Under the pieces are notes generated by a model. That model did no database searches and was not told where the DNA came from. It saw only the letters and a program-made list of their open reading frames with translations. From contig OY294052.1 in assembly GCA_958510825.1 (NCBI GenBank), forward strand, positions 1,695,816 through 1,759,815: DNA of 64,000 bases, written 5' to 3'. Source of the DNA: Brachypterus glaber. Its lineage: Eukaryota > Arthropoda > Insecta > Coleoptera > Kateretidae. A program made the translations under genes and the position numbers. Of this stretch, positions 1 to 11,289 are shown piece after piece. The first letter of the stretch is position 1. The number at the start of each line of letters is the position of its first letter.

Positions 1-54
1 TTTATGAATATGGGTTCTATAAGAAATAGAAGCTTTGCTATATATATATATATA

Positions 55-769
55 CAGAGCGGTCCAAAAGTCACCCCCCCCCCCTCTTAACTTTTGAACC
101 AGTTGAGATATCGACTTCAAATTTGGAACTTTTAAATAAGACAACTTAAACTATCTTTAAGCATATATTTGATACTTTTAGCTCTTAAAATGTGGGCAGG
201 GGGGCATGGGGCGACATTTTTTTAAATGGAAAGGTGGGTCGTGTGATACATCATTTTAAAGCTTATAAAAGTCTCCATTTAACTGTATATTTTTTAAACA
301 TTTTTGTTTGGGTTTAAAATAGGGTTGAAAATGGGTATTTTTGTCAAAATTTTTCTAAAAAATCCAAACAATTTTTTAAAAATGCCTAATTTCATAATGA
401 AAAAAAGTAAATTATACTTTTCAACTAATTTTAGTTGACATACATAAAAATTAACAAAAAAAAACTTAAAAATTTATGTTTTTGGCACAAAAAACTGAAA
501 AGTCAAAACCTTAAATAACATGTTTAAAAAAAATTAAAATGTATGGTTATATAGAGAATTTTAAAGGCTTTAAAATGATGTATCACACGACCCCCCTTTC
601 CATTTAAAAAAAATTCCCCCCATGCGCCCCTGCCCACATTTTAAGAGATAAAAGTATCAAATATATGCTTAAAGATAGTTTAAGTTGTCTTATTTAAGAG
701 TTCTAAATTTAAAATCGATATCTCAACTCGTTCAAAAGTTAAGAGGGGGGGGGTGACTTTTGGACCGCA

Positions 770-772
<3 letters not shown>
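55..772. mobile_element. Foldback TIR element (family I)
   Basis: Inverted arms of about 240 bp start CAGAGCGGTCCAAAAGTCA and end with its complement near 772. The arms contain G/C runs and lie in a TA-repeat context, suggesting a TA target. Partial copies are at 15335, 24055 and 52005. Confidence 0.8.

Positions 773-820
<48 letters not shown>
773..820. repeat. (TA)n microsatellite
   Basis: About 24 TA units at the right edge of the foldback element, probably grown from its TA target site. Confidence 0.95.
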
Positions 821-822
<2 letters not shown>

Positions 823-1594
823 GTTCTTTAAAAATATAAATTATACCTTAATTCTTAAGAAGATCTTTAATATCGTGTCTTAGATGTGCTTTATAATTTG
901 ATCTCATCTTTTATCATCTAGAGCTTATCAACGGCGAACGTACAAAGCAAAAATAATTATAATTATTACGGTATTAAAGTAAAACAAAATGGAATAAGCC
1001 TCTACTTATAAGCCTATATTTATAATTTCTTTGCTTTAAAGACTGTACGTTAAAACTTTTCTATACACACAAAGGATAATACTCTTCAAATAAATTTATT
1101 GTTTTTCTAAGAAATATTGTCTTTGTTTAAAGCAAATTTTTACAAACAAAAATAATATTTTCAATATACAAAATTATGTTCGTGTATTCTTATCGTATAC
1201 CTGGTGTCCCAATAGGGTCTTGAGAAGCCATATTTTCGTTATTTAAAAAGATATGTCGTTATAAATATACATTGATCGTTAGTTACCAAATTTTCAATAA
1301 AAAAAATATCTTTTAAAAACGCATAACCTACCATAAAGGGTAAGGTTCCTTTTCTCGTGGAACATCACACAGTCCTTCGCAGTTTTCTGCACAATAATTT
1401 ATAATACTGCTGTAAAACAAATATTAATTAATCTCTAATGGATTTTTTAATTAAAGGCTTTTTTATCGATTACGCTTATCTTAAATTTAAAACTGTAAAA
1501 TTCATAAGAATTATGTGACAGAAGCCGTTGCTTTAACTAATAAGCTCTGAAGATAATATCATCGCATTTCACAGCGGATAGTATGTTGGTAAAA
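821..1594. other. AT-rich, nothing recognised
   Basis: No convincing exon or repeat boundary was seen. Short AT-rich ORFs only. Confidence 0.5.
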
Positions 1595-1791
1595 AGAATT
1601 TTCACCTTCGGGTTTGGACCGTTTTAATGGATTTTCACTTCCCGACGTTTCGTCTCTGCTAGATACATTTTCAGAGATTAATCTGAAACTGTTTTAGATT
1701 AATCCCTAAAGATGTCTCTAGCAGTAAGGGACGTAACGTCGGAAAGTGAAAATCCATTAACACGGTCTAAACCCGAAAGTGAAAGTTCTTT
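1595..1791. mobile_element. Coding-free inverted pair of Penelope-like termini
   Basis: Two arms (1595-1690 and 1691-1791) are inverted copies of the terminus at 57296-57382. Each arm holds a degenerate copy of the hammerhead-like motif. Nothing coding lies between them. It looks like a Penelope remnant reduced to its terminal repeats. Confidence 0.7.
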
Positions 1792-1869
1792 ATATCTTAT
1801 TGATAGTGAAACAGTATCAGTGCCATCACAATTTTCCCTTCAATTTTTTATTATATAATTTTCTTCATT

Positions 1870-1975
1870 CAGGATGCTCAAGGACATTACCTTCGGTTTA
1901 AAGTAATGCTAGCCTTGAAAGAAGAGAATATGGCTTTGAACATGTCCTCAGTTTAAGGAATCCTTTATTTCTGTG
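1870..1975. mobile_element. Family A MITE fragment
   Basis: Contains the family phrases ATGCTAGCCTTGAAA and AAGAGAATATGGCTTTGAAC, ending in TTTCTGTGT. Only the right half is present. Confidence 0.65.
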
Positions 1976-2528
1976 TTAATACTCTTCAAGCAATTCGTGC
2001 TGTGGAGAGTGCACTAACTATTCTAAGGATGCCAAACAGTTAATTCTCATTTTTAATGGAACACTTCTTTAGAATTTTACTTGTAATCATTTTCCAGGAT
2101 AAAATGCCAATAAAAAGTCCAAAATTATAAGATAAAAGTATATGAACTAAATCTTGTAACGACTAGAGTTTTTCAATTTCATTCATTATCGCCTTGGTAA
2201 CTATACCTAGTGTCCCTACTGCCCGCCTTTCTTTCAACACTAGAATTTTTGTATATTTATACCAATGTACGCCTTTCCTTTTTTCTAAATATCGAAAAAC
2301 TGGCCTAAAACCCCTAAAAATCTCAAAATTTGCGCTTCAGTTACGAAAAGTAACTATATGAACCGGCTTTAATTTGAATTAAAAAATTTCCTTCTCCAGT
2401 TTTTGCGATTTTTAGGGTTTTTGAACCGGTTTTTTGATATTAAAAGAAAACGAGAGGCAAATGACACCATATACGGATTGAGCAGACCAAAATACGTAGA
2501 GATATCATAGTAACATATTTCGTACATT

Positions 2529-2740
2529 ACAGAAAAAAAGGAATTCCTTGCATCAAGGAAACGCGTCTTTCGATATGTTCAAAGCCATATTCTCTTTTTC
2601 AAAGCTAGCATTTCAAGATCTGCGCTGTTTATTCAAGGGGAGTGACTTGAAAGAAATGCTAGTCTTGAAACAAGAGAATATGGCTTTGAACATATTTAAA
2701 GACGCGTGTCCTTCACTCAAGGAATCCTTTTTTAAGTGCA
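2529..2740. mobile_element. Family A MITE (palindromic, ACAGAAAAAA ends)
   Basis: A foldback element with ACAGAAAAAAAGG at the left and a degraded right end. The internal arms AAGCTAGCATTTC and ATGCTAGTCTTGAAA are inverted. A short ORF across it is an artefact of the palindrome. Confidence 0.75.
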
Positions 2741-3283
2741 TTTATTTTTGTGTGGCCCTGTGTAGTTAATTAAGCAAAAGTCGTTCTTGGTCATTTTGGT
2801 CGACAAAATAATTCTAAATGCTGGATAATTTCACCAATGACGTAACTTTTTCGTTTAGTTCATTTGATGAAAAACTCATTCGCCATTTAATGGCTATCCA
2901 CATAAAATAAATTTTATTTTGCCAAAATTACACTGGTGTATATATTTTATAGCAAATAACACAGGTCCACAAACAGGACCGTAGCTAGGGGGAGATAAGG
3001 GCAGCACCTCCCCACCTATCTTGAGACCATATAGTTGTAAATTTCATGGGTTGAAAATAAAAAAGTTGGATTTTTCAAACCTTGAAAATAATATAAATAA
3101 CTTAACCAAAGGGTTATTAACTGACAACTTTTATATTTTTTTAAGGTTTTACAACTCTTTCGTGTTGAAAAACTAAAAATATTTAATTCAGTGTTGGAAA
3201 AAGGTGTAAAATTTACATTAAATTTACTTTTGTATTTATAAAATTTTCAACTTTTTCGTAATTTAACACGTTCGCTAACGACA

Positions 3284-4151
3284 ACCCACCTGGGTATGTA
3301 TTCTCGGGCTCGAGAGAACGCATTCCCGGGAGAAAGGTAGTGTGGGTTGCATATTATTTCTCTCGAAACGCAAAACTACTTATTCTTGAACTTCACTTCG
3401 CACGAAAATTGAGGAACTTTACTTCTACTACTCGGGATCGTGAGAAGCGGTCGTTCACGGAAATTTTGACATATAAGTTAGTCGCTCGCATTCGAACATA
3501 ACCCTATTTTTGCTTTGGTTTTGTGTTGTTAATTTGAATACCGTTTTGTTTTATAATAGTTAATCGTAATTAATAAAAGATTTTTTATATTTATAAATTA
3601 TTATACATTATTATACATATTATAATAATAATATAACGATGGACGATTTGGAAATTGTGGGGGCTGTTGCCCTTTTGGGAGATCTGCAAGATGCGGAAGA
3701 TCAAATGGAGAACGAATAACGGGAAGTGTTGGCTAGGGCCGATCCTTTCCAACTTTCCAACAAAAAAGAGGGTTGTCCTGAATAAAAATTTAAAGTATTT
3801 TTTTTGTTGGCTGCTGGTGGGCGCAGATCTTTTTCTGTTTTTATTCTCATTTCTTACACATTAATTTTTAGATAATTATTATAAAAATTATTCAAACCAC
3901 AGAAACTTGTTTACAAATAATGAAAATAATTACAGCCTGCGCACGCAAACTCGTTTCGCATAATCTGATTGGTTAAAATCCGCTAAAATACTTGGCAACG
4001 CTGCAGCCGGCTGCAGAGATCCCATCACGCTCACTAATGTTCAAGAATAGCATTTTTTAACTTTGGGGAACTTTTATATGATATGATCAGTTCCCTTCCT
4101 AGGAAAATTGTTCACGTTCTCTCGAGCCCGAGAATAGATACCCTGGTGGGT
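3284..4151. mobile_element. PIF/Harbinger-like non-autonomous element
   Basis: About 40-bp inverted repeats ACCCACC(T/A)GGGTAT at both ends contain the palindromic CTCGGGCTCGAGAG. The element carries a relic of a transposase start. No clear 3-bp target duplication was read, because the ends are palindromic. Confidence 0.6.
3639..3779 (+). pseudogene. Relic N-terminus of Harbinger-type transposase
   Basis: From ATG 3639 the frame reads MDDLEIVGAVALLGDLQ and more acidic residues, meets an in-frame TAA at 3717, then continues in the same frame as REVLARADPFQLSN. The R.(N/D)PFQL phrase resembles the start of PIF/Harbinger transposases. The catalytic region is absent. Recognition is from memory and moderate. 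Confidence 0.45.
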
Positions 4152-4485
4152 CCATCCCTTATTCATAGTCAATGACGAGGGCCCGCCTGGCGGGTTCACT
4201 GTAGACTTGAATATAAGTAAAGTTACATCGTTTGGACTTTTTCTCTACAAAATAAAATTAAATTCACTTTCCTATCTCTACTAATATAGCGAGAAATTAA
4301 TTTTGAACGCGGCCGCTACATTCTATACAAATTTCTTCGGCAGCGAACGTGTTAAAAAAGTAACAATTGAAAATTTAAATAACTTGGCTATAATTTTTAT
4401 ATTATAAAATTAACAACTTTTTAATTCTTAATTCCTAAAATTTACTTTTTTGAATGAATAAAGTTGGGAATTGCTTCTATTGGAA

Positions 4486-4813
4486 AATAGTTATTTATGG
4501 TACTAGTGGGTAAAGATATTGCCCATGAGAAACTTAACCTGCGAGGCGTCAGCCAAGCAGGTTAATTTTCGAGAGGGCAATATCGGTTTACTCATGAGTG
4601 CCATACAAGGTTTTATCCAATAAATAGTTTATTCATATTTTTATTAAAATTTTTAATGACATTTACAAGAAAATAATTTGACAAGTGACAGTTGAGTGGG
4701 TAAAATAAATAATTATCCACTCAATAAAGTAAAAGCCACGCGGGGGTTATTATTGAGTTTATCTATTTAAAATAAAGCTGGTAATTGTCTTATTATCTGT
4801 ATGTATTGGATAA
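4486..4813 (+). mobile_element. Family C MITE
   Basis: About 330 bp from AATAGTTATTTATGGTACTA to TGTATTGGATAAA. The first 120 bp fold back on themselves around ACCTGCGAGGCGTCAGCC. Other copies: 20959, 46152, 47453 (minus), 50479, fragment 27168. Confidence 0.85.
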
Positions 4814-4910
4814 AATAATTTTACCAAAAGGTATAAAATTTACAATCTTAGAATCTATATCGCAATCTATATCGCACCCTATTGGTTTGTGAATTTATTT
4901 TCTGCAGAAA

Positions 4911-4932
4911 ACAGCTCCACATGTGGAGCTGT
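4911..4932. other. 22-bp perfect palindrome
   Basis: ACAGCTCCACA followed directly by its complement, with a central CACATGTG E-box. No repeat family was seen here. Confidence 0.6.
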
Positions 4933-5281
4933 ATTATTTCAGGTGATTTATATTCATAGCCGATTTATGTCTTCATTCGTCCATACTATGGACATTGACT
5001 TATTTATATTTTTTATTGATATATTTTATATTCGTTTTATATCTCAGATTGTCTAAGTAAGATATGGAATTTAAATCAGATATAAAAATATATTTTATTA
5101 CGGGCCATGTCATTAAAATTTTAATATATGTATTCAATGGCGTATCCAGGATTTTTTTCGGGGGGTGGGGAGGCTCAAAACATTGCTTCCCATGTTAGGA
5201 AAATAATTAAAATGGCACCGCAGGCAAATTTTTTTGTATATTTTTTTAACTAATTAAAATGGCCAATTAGTAGAAATTATA

Positions 5282-5704
5282 CACTGAAAAAAAGGATCCT
5301 TTGCGGTAATGGCATATGAAATTAGGCCAAATGCTTCGCACTCTTGAATACGTCCAAAAGCGCCTTCTCTTAACATGAAAATATAATTCACTTGCCAAGA
5401 TCTTTCTGATTCTTTAACTTAAAATTCTTTAATCTTGTGTGAAATGCAAGTGGTCTTGTCTCAAAAGAAAAATTCTTGGGCCAAAGTATTTAAAATTATT
5501 TAATTTTGAACAATCTTAAAACAAGATAAATGGTTTTTGCCTCAAATGCGCCAGGTCCAAGAGTATTTTAAAAATATTTCAAAAGCGACATTTTTTTTGG
5601 GACAAGATAAATACTTTTGTTTGAAGATACACATCTTTTAAGCTAAAAGAATAACTGCCAAGAGTGTTGACTACTTTGAGCCAAGAAAGTAATTTTTTTC
5701 AGTG
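5282..5704 (+). mobile_element. Family D MITE
   Basis: 423 bp with ends CACTGAAAAAAA and TTTTTTTCAGTG, and TA on both sides. Copies: 12200-12622, 20120-20542 (minus) and 38453-38875 (minus). Confidence 0.85.
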
Positions 5705-6333
5705 TACAGAAATTTTCTTAAATTAGTAAACACATAGAAAATCTCGCGCCGCGGAGAAAAATAATATTTTTTTAAAAACATATAAAAAAATAATTGCATA
5801 GAAAATAAACAGATATTATAATTATAATACAAACAATATTTTCTGAGTGTAATTATATTTTTTTATCAGAATCCACCAACATTTTATCAAATTTCACCAA
5901 ATTTTGCCCCCACAGAGTGTGCGGGGTTCTTTATGTGTGGTATATTCGTCTGTCATAGCGATAAACATCTGAGCTACCAAAACGTTGCATCCAATGCGTT
6001 GGCCAGATTTCATAAATTTCAATTTGTCCCAGACTATTGTGCATAGTGTGTAATGGTCGTTACGGCCAGCTGACGCTTTGAGGACCAAGCCACTAGAACG
6101 GATTTGGCAGGCGAATTGAAATCGCGTCTGTCACCAGAGCCGCACACTTTTTAAACTAGCATAAACATTTTTTCTGGCGCGTGTCTAAGTACAGCTTGTC
6201 AAGCTGGAGGATGAGACGTGAGTTTTTGAATATAGACACGGCCCCCTAGTAAGCACTGGACAGCGGCTGAATTCACCAGTTGTTAGGGTTACGCGTACCG
6301 CCTATCTTTGCTATATATTGGGACCAGTCGTCC
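5705..6333. other. Unassigned block, GC-richer part 5900-6330
   Basis: 5705-5880 is AT-rich. From about 5900 the base composition rises and complexity is higher, yet neither strand gives a clear exon. A minus-strand frame (5894-6088, 64 codons) is open but not recognised. It may be part of an older element. Confidence 0.35.
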
Positions 6334-7027
6334 AATGGCGATTTCTCCCGTTAGATTAGACAGGGACAAAAGTTCTACCCAAAAAGGATAGAAGACATAC
6401 ATACACTCCCACTTCCACCCAACCAAACAAATTCTGTATTTGTTCTTTGTTGAACAAATACAATATTTAGTTGGCCGGGCGAAAAGTGTAACTATATTAT
6501 TTTTATTAAAGAAATTACTGGCGCCATCTAAATTTTAGTAGAACTATCTTATTCTACAGATTCACATTAGCTATGTTCGTTCGTGCCGCTCACTGCTACA
6601 CTTTCCGGCCAACCAAATAAATACTGTTTTTGTTGTATGAAAAACAAATACAGTATTTTATTTATTTATTTATTTATTCGTTTATAGTCTTTCTGGGACC
6701 TTACTCGAAGGTAGTTTATACCATATTTGACTGTTAATTACAATTAAATTTTAATTACAAAAACTTCCCCCGTATGTTCCAAAATGTTCTTATCTGCATT
6801 TATCCATAAGGTATATAGCAGTTTTCTTATGTCCATTATTGATTTCATATAAAAGATTCAGAAGAATTTCATGAAAAATGTATAAAATGTAAAATTACAA
6901 AATATATCTGTTGACTTTGACATTAAACGTCAATATTTATTTGGTTGGCTGGAAAGTGTAGCACAAATGAGATAGAGATAGGGTAGACGTCTTTTGTTTC
7001 ATAATTCTAGTTGTAGAGAGCTCCATT
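6334..7027 (+). mobile_element. Family B MITE with an insertion
   Basis: AATGGCGATTTCTCCCG to GAGAGCTCCATT. Uninterrupted copies are about 405 bp. Here about 275 bp (6660-6935) with a (TTTA)n head splits the hairpin near the 3' end. Copies: 13023, 23574, 42037, 54378 (minus pair), 61941. Confidence 0.85.
6660..6935 (-). mobile_element. Non-LTR/SINE-like insertion with (TAAA)n tail
   Basis: It interrupts family B and begins on the plus strand with a (TTTA)n run, as expected for a 3' tail read backwards. No coding sequence was recognised. Confidence 0.5.
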
Positions 7028-7079
7028 AGAACGTCTACTACGACTAATACCTAATTAATATTATAAATTTTAATATATA

Positions 7080-7132
7080 ATGGAGTAGGGATGTTAAAGA
7101 GTAGAGAAAAAAATAGTAGGGATCTTAGTCTG
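7080..7132 (+). mobile_element. Fragment of the tandem-ended MITE (family M)
   Basis: GGAGTAGGGATGTT then AGAGTAGAGA and CTTAGTCTG match the right terminus of the element at 50756-51290. Confidence 0.65.
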
Positions 7133-7166
7133 AGGATTATATTCCGTACAAATTAGTTCAAAATAA

Positions 7167-7430
7167 AGGTTGTGTCTCGGGTTGCCTATTACACAATGTG
7201 TAACTTTAAAATCAATTGAAAAATGTCCGCCCGTAGCGACGGACGTACTAAATTCGACGGAATGCATTTGCTGTGCATACAAGCGAGTATCAAAGGATTA
7301 CCTACAATGGCAAAAACACAATGCCTGTCTAATCAAATGCCAGGATCAATGCAAAATACATCAATTTGGTTGCACAAATACCAGTTTTCACCTGGATCAG
7401 CAAATATTAAGTGAAATTTCAACTGAATAA
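7167..7430 (+). CDS. Unrecognised Cys-rich open frame, possible terminal exon
   Basis: About 86 codons open after a stop at 7164, ending TAA at 7428-7430, followed at once by several AATAAA-like signals. The product has nine Cys with a CICC pair and KHNACLIKCQDQCKIHQFGC, suggestive of a small secreted or metal-binding domain. There is no in-frame ATG near the start. A splice acceptor would have to be AAAG at 7168, which lacks a pyrimidine tract. It may be a 3' exon, a gene relic or chance. Confidence 0.25.
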   Translation, partial: RLCLGLPITQCVTLKSIEKCPPVATDVLNSTECICCAYKRVSKDYLQWQKHNACLIKCQDQCKIHQFGCTNTSFHLDQQILSEISTE

Positions 7431-7915
7431 ACTGAACTGAATAAAATTCATAAATGTTAATTTTCGAGGGGAAATATATAGGGTGACTGATTAAAAATTT
7501 TTGAAAACATGTTTAAATAAATATGGCGTTGGGTTCTGCTTTGTTTTAAATCAAAAATACGTGAAAAAAAAATATTTTTCTTTGTCAGAAAAATAAGTTA
7601 TCATACTAAATTTGTCCTATCTGAGAAAATTAGGCCAAAATGATCTAAAAAGTCCAATCAAATTGCTAAGATCTGCAAAGTTAGTCCTAGTCCTGACTTA
7701 TTCGTCTACTAAAGACTAGTTAGGACAATTTTATTTAGAAAACATTGAAATTTTTCCACATAGGACAAATATCTGAGGCTAATTTTCAGGATTTGAGTTT
7801 TAGATAAAACAATTCTTTTTAGTACGCACATGAATCTAGTGTAATACAATACAATGGTGTGCTTATCCCAAAAAGTGAATTTTTGCAGATAGGATAACTT
7901 TCCTTAAAAGGGCAG

Positions 7916-8110
7916 TATACCGGGTGTAACATGACCAAGGTACACCTCTTTTTTTTATTTCTTTATTTTAAAAGTTAGAGATTCCAAATTTGAAACATCC
8001 CTTATTGCCCTAAAACGTCAACTTTTAACATAAAAAATATATGTAAGTCACTTCCGGTTTAACCGGAAATGACACCGACTTTCAATTTTTGAATGAGACA
8101 CCCTGTATAT
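7916..8110. mobile_element. Family R MITE copy
   Basis: Ends TATACCGGGTGT and ACACCCTGTATA. The interior CTTCCGGTTTAACCGGAA matches the interior of the copy at 52661-52940. Confidence 0.6.
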
Positions 8111-8151
8111 TTTTATATAATATAATTCTACGCGTCATTATCTAGTCTCTA

Positions 8152-8834
8152 CACTGAAAGAAATTACATTGAAAAGGTGTAAAAAAATACACTCTATAAA
8201 TGTGTAAATTTTACACCTTTATATAAACGTACATCAACATTGAAGTGACACTACACACGTGAGGTGATTTTGACCTAGAGTGTGTATTTTTACATCCATA
8301 CCTTCTGCAACAATACACTCGGAGCTCAAGAAAGTGTATTTTTATAAACATACCTTTAGCAACAACCGTGTAAAAATCACACTTCTGATGTACAAGCCAG
8401 TCAATCGCGGGCGTTAAGCTAGTCACGTGACTCGAGAAGCCAGAATCCCTGCTTCATCGAGTCTGGTGGCTGTCGACCATTATAATTGTTTACGTTTATA
8501 AGAGCGTACGTATAATTTTGTGTGTGCTAGATTTTTCAAAGAAATAATTGGTAAGTGTTGATTAAAAGTAAATATTTAAAAAGTGTGATTAATACAATAT
8601 CCTTAAAACATACATTTTATAATATTTTACTTATTTAGGCGGTAACACTGGCCTGCAAATTTTGAGTTGTTAATACTTGTGTATGTTTTCTGTATCCAGT
8701 TTGTAAACTTTACACACTGGATGTAAAAATATAATACACACCGCATTTATATTAACACTTCGAGCGTAAATTTACATCAGCAGCAACTGCAAGTAAATTA
8801 CCCATGCACGTGGATGTAAAAATTTATCTCAGTG
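8152..8834 (+). mobile_element. Family E element, copy 1
   Basis: 683 bp, CACTGAAAGAAAT to TTATCTCAGTG, TA on both sides. Contains consensus-like splice sites (GTAAGT at 8551, TTATTTAG ending 8638). Nearly identical to the inverted copy at 9774. Confidence 0.8.
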
Positions 8835-9278
8835 TAGTCACCATAAAATTACATCGATGTAATCTGTAGTACACTTGCTCGTTTGGACTATAGTTTAAAC
8901 TTACTTTATATCTTACTTTATAAAGTTTGGACTAACACACAACTGGCCCCTAAGTTAATTAATTTCGAAAGTAATTTTCACAATTTTACTTCTAAAACTT
9001 TTTTATATAAAGTATTTGAATTTTTCGATTATAAAAAGTTATCATATCGAACTTGCAGAAAAATTATTTTAAACTTTAGCAATTAAAAAAGTTTAGTCGC
9101 TATAGAAGAAAAACAAGAAAAACCTTATTGACTCAATAATATTTGTAAGTTACAAATTGTAACTTTTCTATTTTAGATTTTTCAGAGAACAGATAGAAAA
9201 AAAATAGAGTAGGTATCATATATTAAAACGTAGAGAATTTTAAACATAAAATGACCAGATAGTGTTAAAAATGAGAGC
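8835..9278. other. AT-rich, nothing recognised
   Basis: A 67-codon AT-rich open frame (8883-9086) has no recognisable features. Confidence 0.4.
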
Positions 9279-9497
9279 GTATTGAATTTCTTGAACTAAG
9301 GACACGTGTCTCTCGATATGATCAGAGCCTTGTTTCAAGGCTAGCATTTTCCTTGAATGAAGAGCGGATCTTCATTAAAAACCCGTGTTCTTTATTCAAG
9401 GATATTCAATTTGGTTCGAAGAAATGCTAGCCTTAAAACAAGAGAATATGGCATTGAACAAATCAAAATACACGTGTCCTTGCTTCAAGGAATGAAA
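9279..9497. mobile_element. Family A MITE
   Basis: Foldback arms around AAGGCTAGCATTT and ATGCTAGCCTTAAAA. The terminal CAGAAAAAA runs have decayed. Confidence 0.7.
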
Positions 9498-9506
9498 GAA
9501 TTAACT

Positions 9507-9773
9507 ACACTACAGATTTAGCTCAGCGGTCAATGCCATCCATATAGCCTGACACTGATCTAATGATCGTGAGTTCAAACCTCACTGGCGCCGATTGCCT
9601 TTTTCAGTTAATTAATAATTGAAATTTGGCGAAGGCGTACTCCCTAGATATATTGGTTCGAAAGTCAATTAAAGCCGGTGGTTCCCTCTACTACTAGCCC
9701 ACACAAGTCCTGGACTTAGGGGATGCTTAATTAAGTAGAATAGTACGAGGTTAAAAACAAACATAAACATAAA
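9507..9773 (+). mobile_element. tRNA-derived SINE
   Basis: The head has an A-box-like TTTAGCTCAGCGGT and a B-box GTGAGTTCAAACCTCAC (5-bp T stem). The body contains GGCGAAGGCGTACTCCC, and the tail is an (AAACAT)n-like repeat. Acceptor arms do not pair, so it is not a functional tRNA gene. The 3' end touches the family E copy at 9774. Confidence 0.7.
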
Positions 9774-10457
9774 CACTGAGATAAATTTTTACATCCACGT
9801 GCATGGGTAATTTACTTGCAGTTGCTGCTGATGTGAATTTACACTCGAAGCGTTAATATAAATGCGGTGTGTATTATATTTTTACATCCAGTCTGTAAAG
9901 TTTACACACTGGATACAGAAAACATACACAAGTCTTAACAACTCAAAATTTGCAGGCCAGTGTTACCGCCTAAACAAGTAAAATATTATAAAATGTATGT
10001 TTTAAGGATATTGTATTAATCACACTTTTTAAATATTTACTTTTAATCAACACTTACCAATTATTTCTTTGAAAAATCTAGCACAAACAAAATTATACGT
10101 ACGCTCTTAAAAACGTAAACAATTATAATGGTCGACAGCCACCAGACTCGATGAAGCAGGGATTCTGGCTTCTCGAGGCACGTGACTAGCTTAACGCCCG
10201 CGACTGGCTTGTACATCAGAAGTGTGATTTTTACACTTCGGGTGTATTGTTGCTAAAGGTATGTTTATAAAAATACACTTTCTTGAGCTCCGAGTGTATT
10301 GTTGCAGAAGGTATGGATGTAAAAATACACACTCTAGGTCAAAATCACCTCACGTGTGTAGTGTCACTTCAATGTTGATGTACGTTTATATAGAGGTGTA
10401 AAATTTACACATTTATAGTGTATTTTTTACACCTTTTTAATGTTATTTCTTTCAGTG
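9774..10457 (-). mobile_element. Family E element, copy 2 (inverted)
   Basis: Near-identical reverse complement of 8152-8834. With it, it forms an inverted pair 939 bp apart. Confidence 0.8.
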
Positions 10458-10914
10458 GAGTAATGGATAAGGGGCTCCTTTAACATTTTAAGTTTTGTGA
10501 TACTTACATAATTTTAAAAATTAATGAAGTAAAAAAGATTCTAATCTATAGTTGATTTGCAAACATTTATGCTTAAGAACTAATGCATTATTCCACTGAT
10601 CTGCTAATATGAATAGAAATAGTATTACTTATTTAATCTTCGGCTGAAATCTGAATATGAAATATTAAATTATGTTAATTTTTTAAAAACGAAACATTTA
10701 AATGTATCAAGTACATCTTGATACAGGTTTGGTTATGTGTAGGTATTGTATTATTATTCTAAATCGTAATAGTAAGTACGGTGTTTTTTTTTATTAAATA
10801 AATAGGCAAAAATTGAGTTTTAGTTTGACTTAGGAAGACGAGAGTTTTTTTGAAGTCAAAGTAAAAATGAATAACGGCGAACCGTGTATACAGTGATAAG
10901 TAATTCCCTTGCGA

Positions 10915-11250
10915 CTTTACAATCACGCTGAAAAAACTCTGGAAACATTCTAATAATATTTTGTAATCATGCTGTTACCAGAGTATTTCCAGAGTGTATT
11001 TGTGCCCTTTATCCATAACGTTCCCAGAGTAAAATCAGACCGTTTTCAGAGTGTTTTCGTTTGGACTTTTTTTTTTTTTTTTTAAAGTCCAAACCCACTT
11101 TGGATCTACTGTGAATCAAGCCTGGAACCACTCTGATTCAACTCTGACAAAATGGCACAAAACCACTCTGGAAACACGTTGGCAGCAGAATGTTTTCACT
11201 CTGACTCTGTTTCCAGAGTGTTTCCAGAGTAAGTTGAAGGTCGCAAGGGT
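10915..11250. mobile_element. TIR element with CCCTTGCGAC ends
   Basis: CCCTTGCGAC at the left and GTCGCAAGGG at the right enclose many copies of (TTCC)AGAGT / ACTCTGGAAAC in both orientations, centred on a T-run hairpin near 11068-11090. The 74-codon frame across it is not a gene. Confidence 0.75.
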
Positions 11251-11289
11251 TGGCATGTCAAAATTTAAGGGATAATTCTACATTTAAAT

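Larger units (their letters stand above)
3263..4355. mobile_element. piggyBac-like MITE (TTAA-flanked), interrupted
   Basis: TTAACACGTTCGCT at 3263 and AGCGAACGTGTTAA ending 4355 form inverted ends with TTAA on both sides, the piggyBac target signature. A Harbinger-like element sits 20 bp inside its left end. A related end is seen near 26655 (ACGAACGTGTTAA). Confidence 0.7.

Noticed and set aside
9507..9590. tRNA gene
   Set aside because: A- and B-boxes are present but the acceptor arm does not pair and a SINE body and tail follow.
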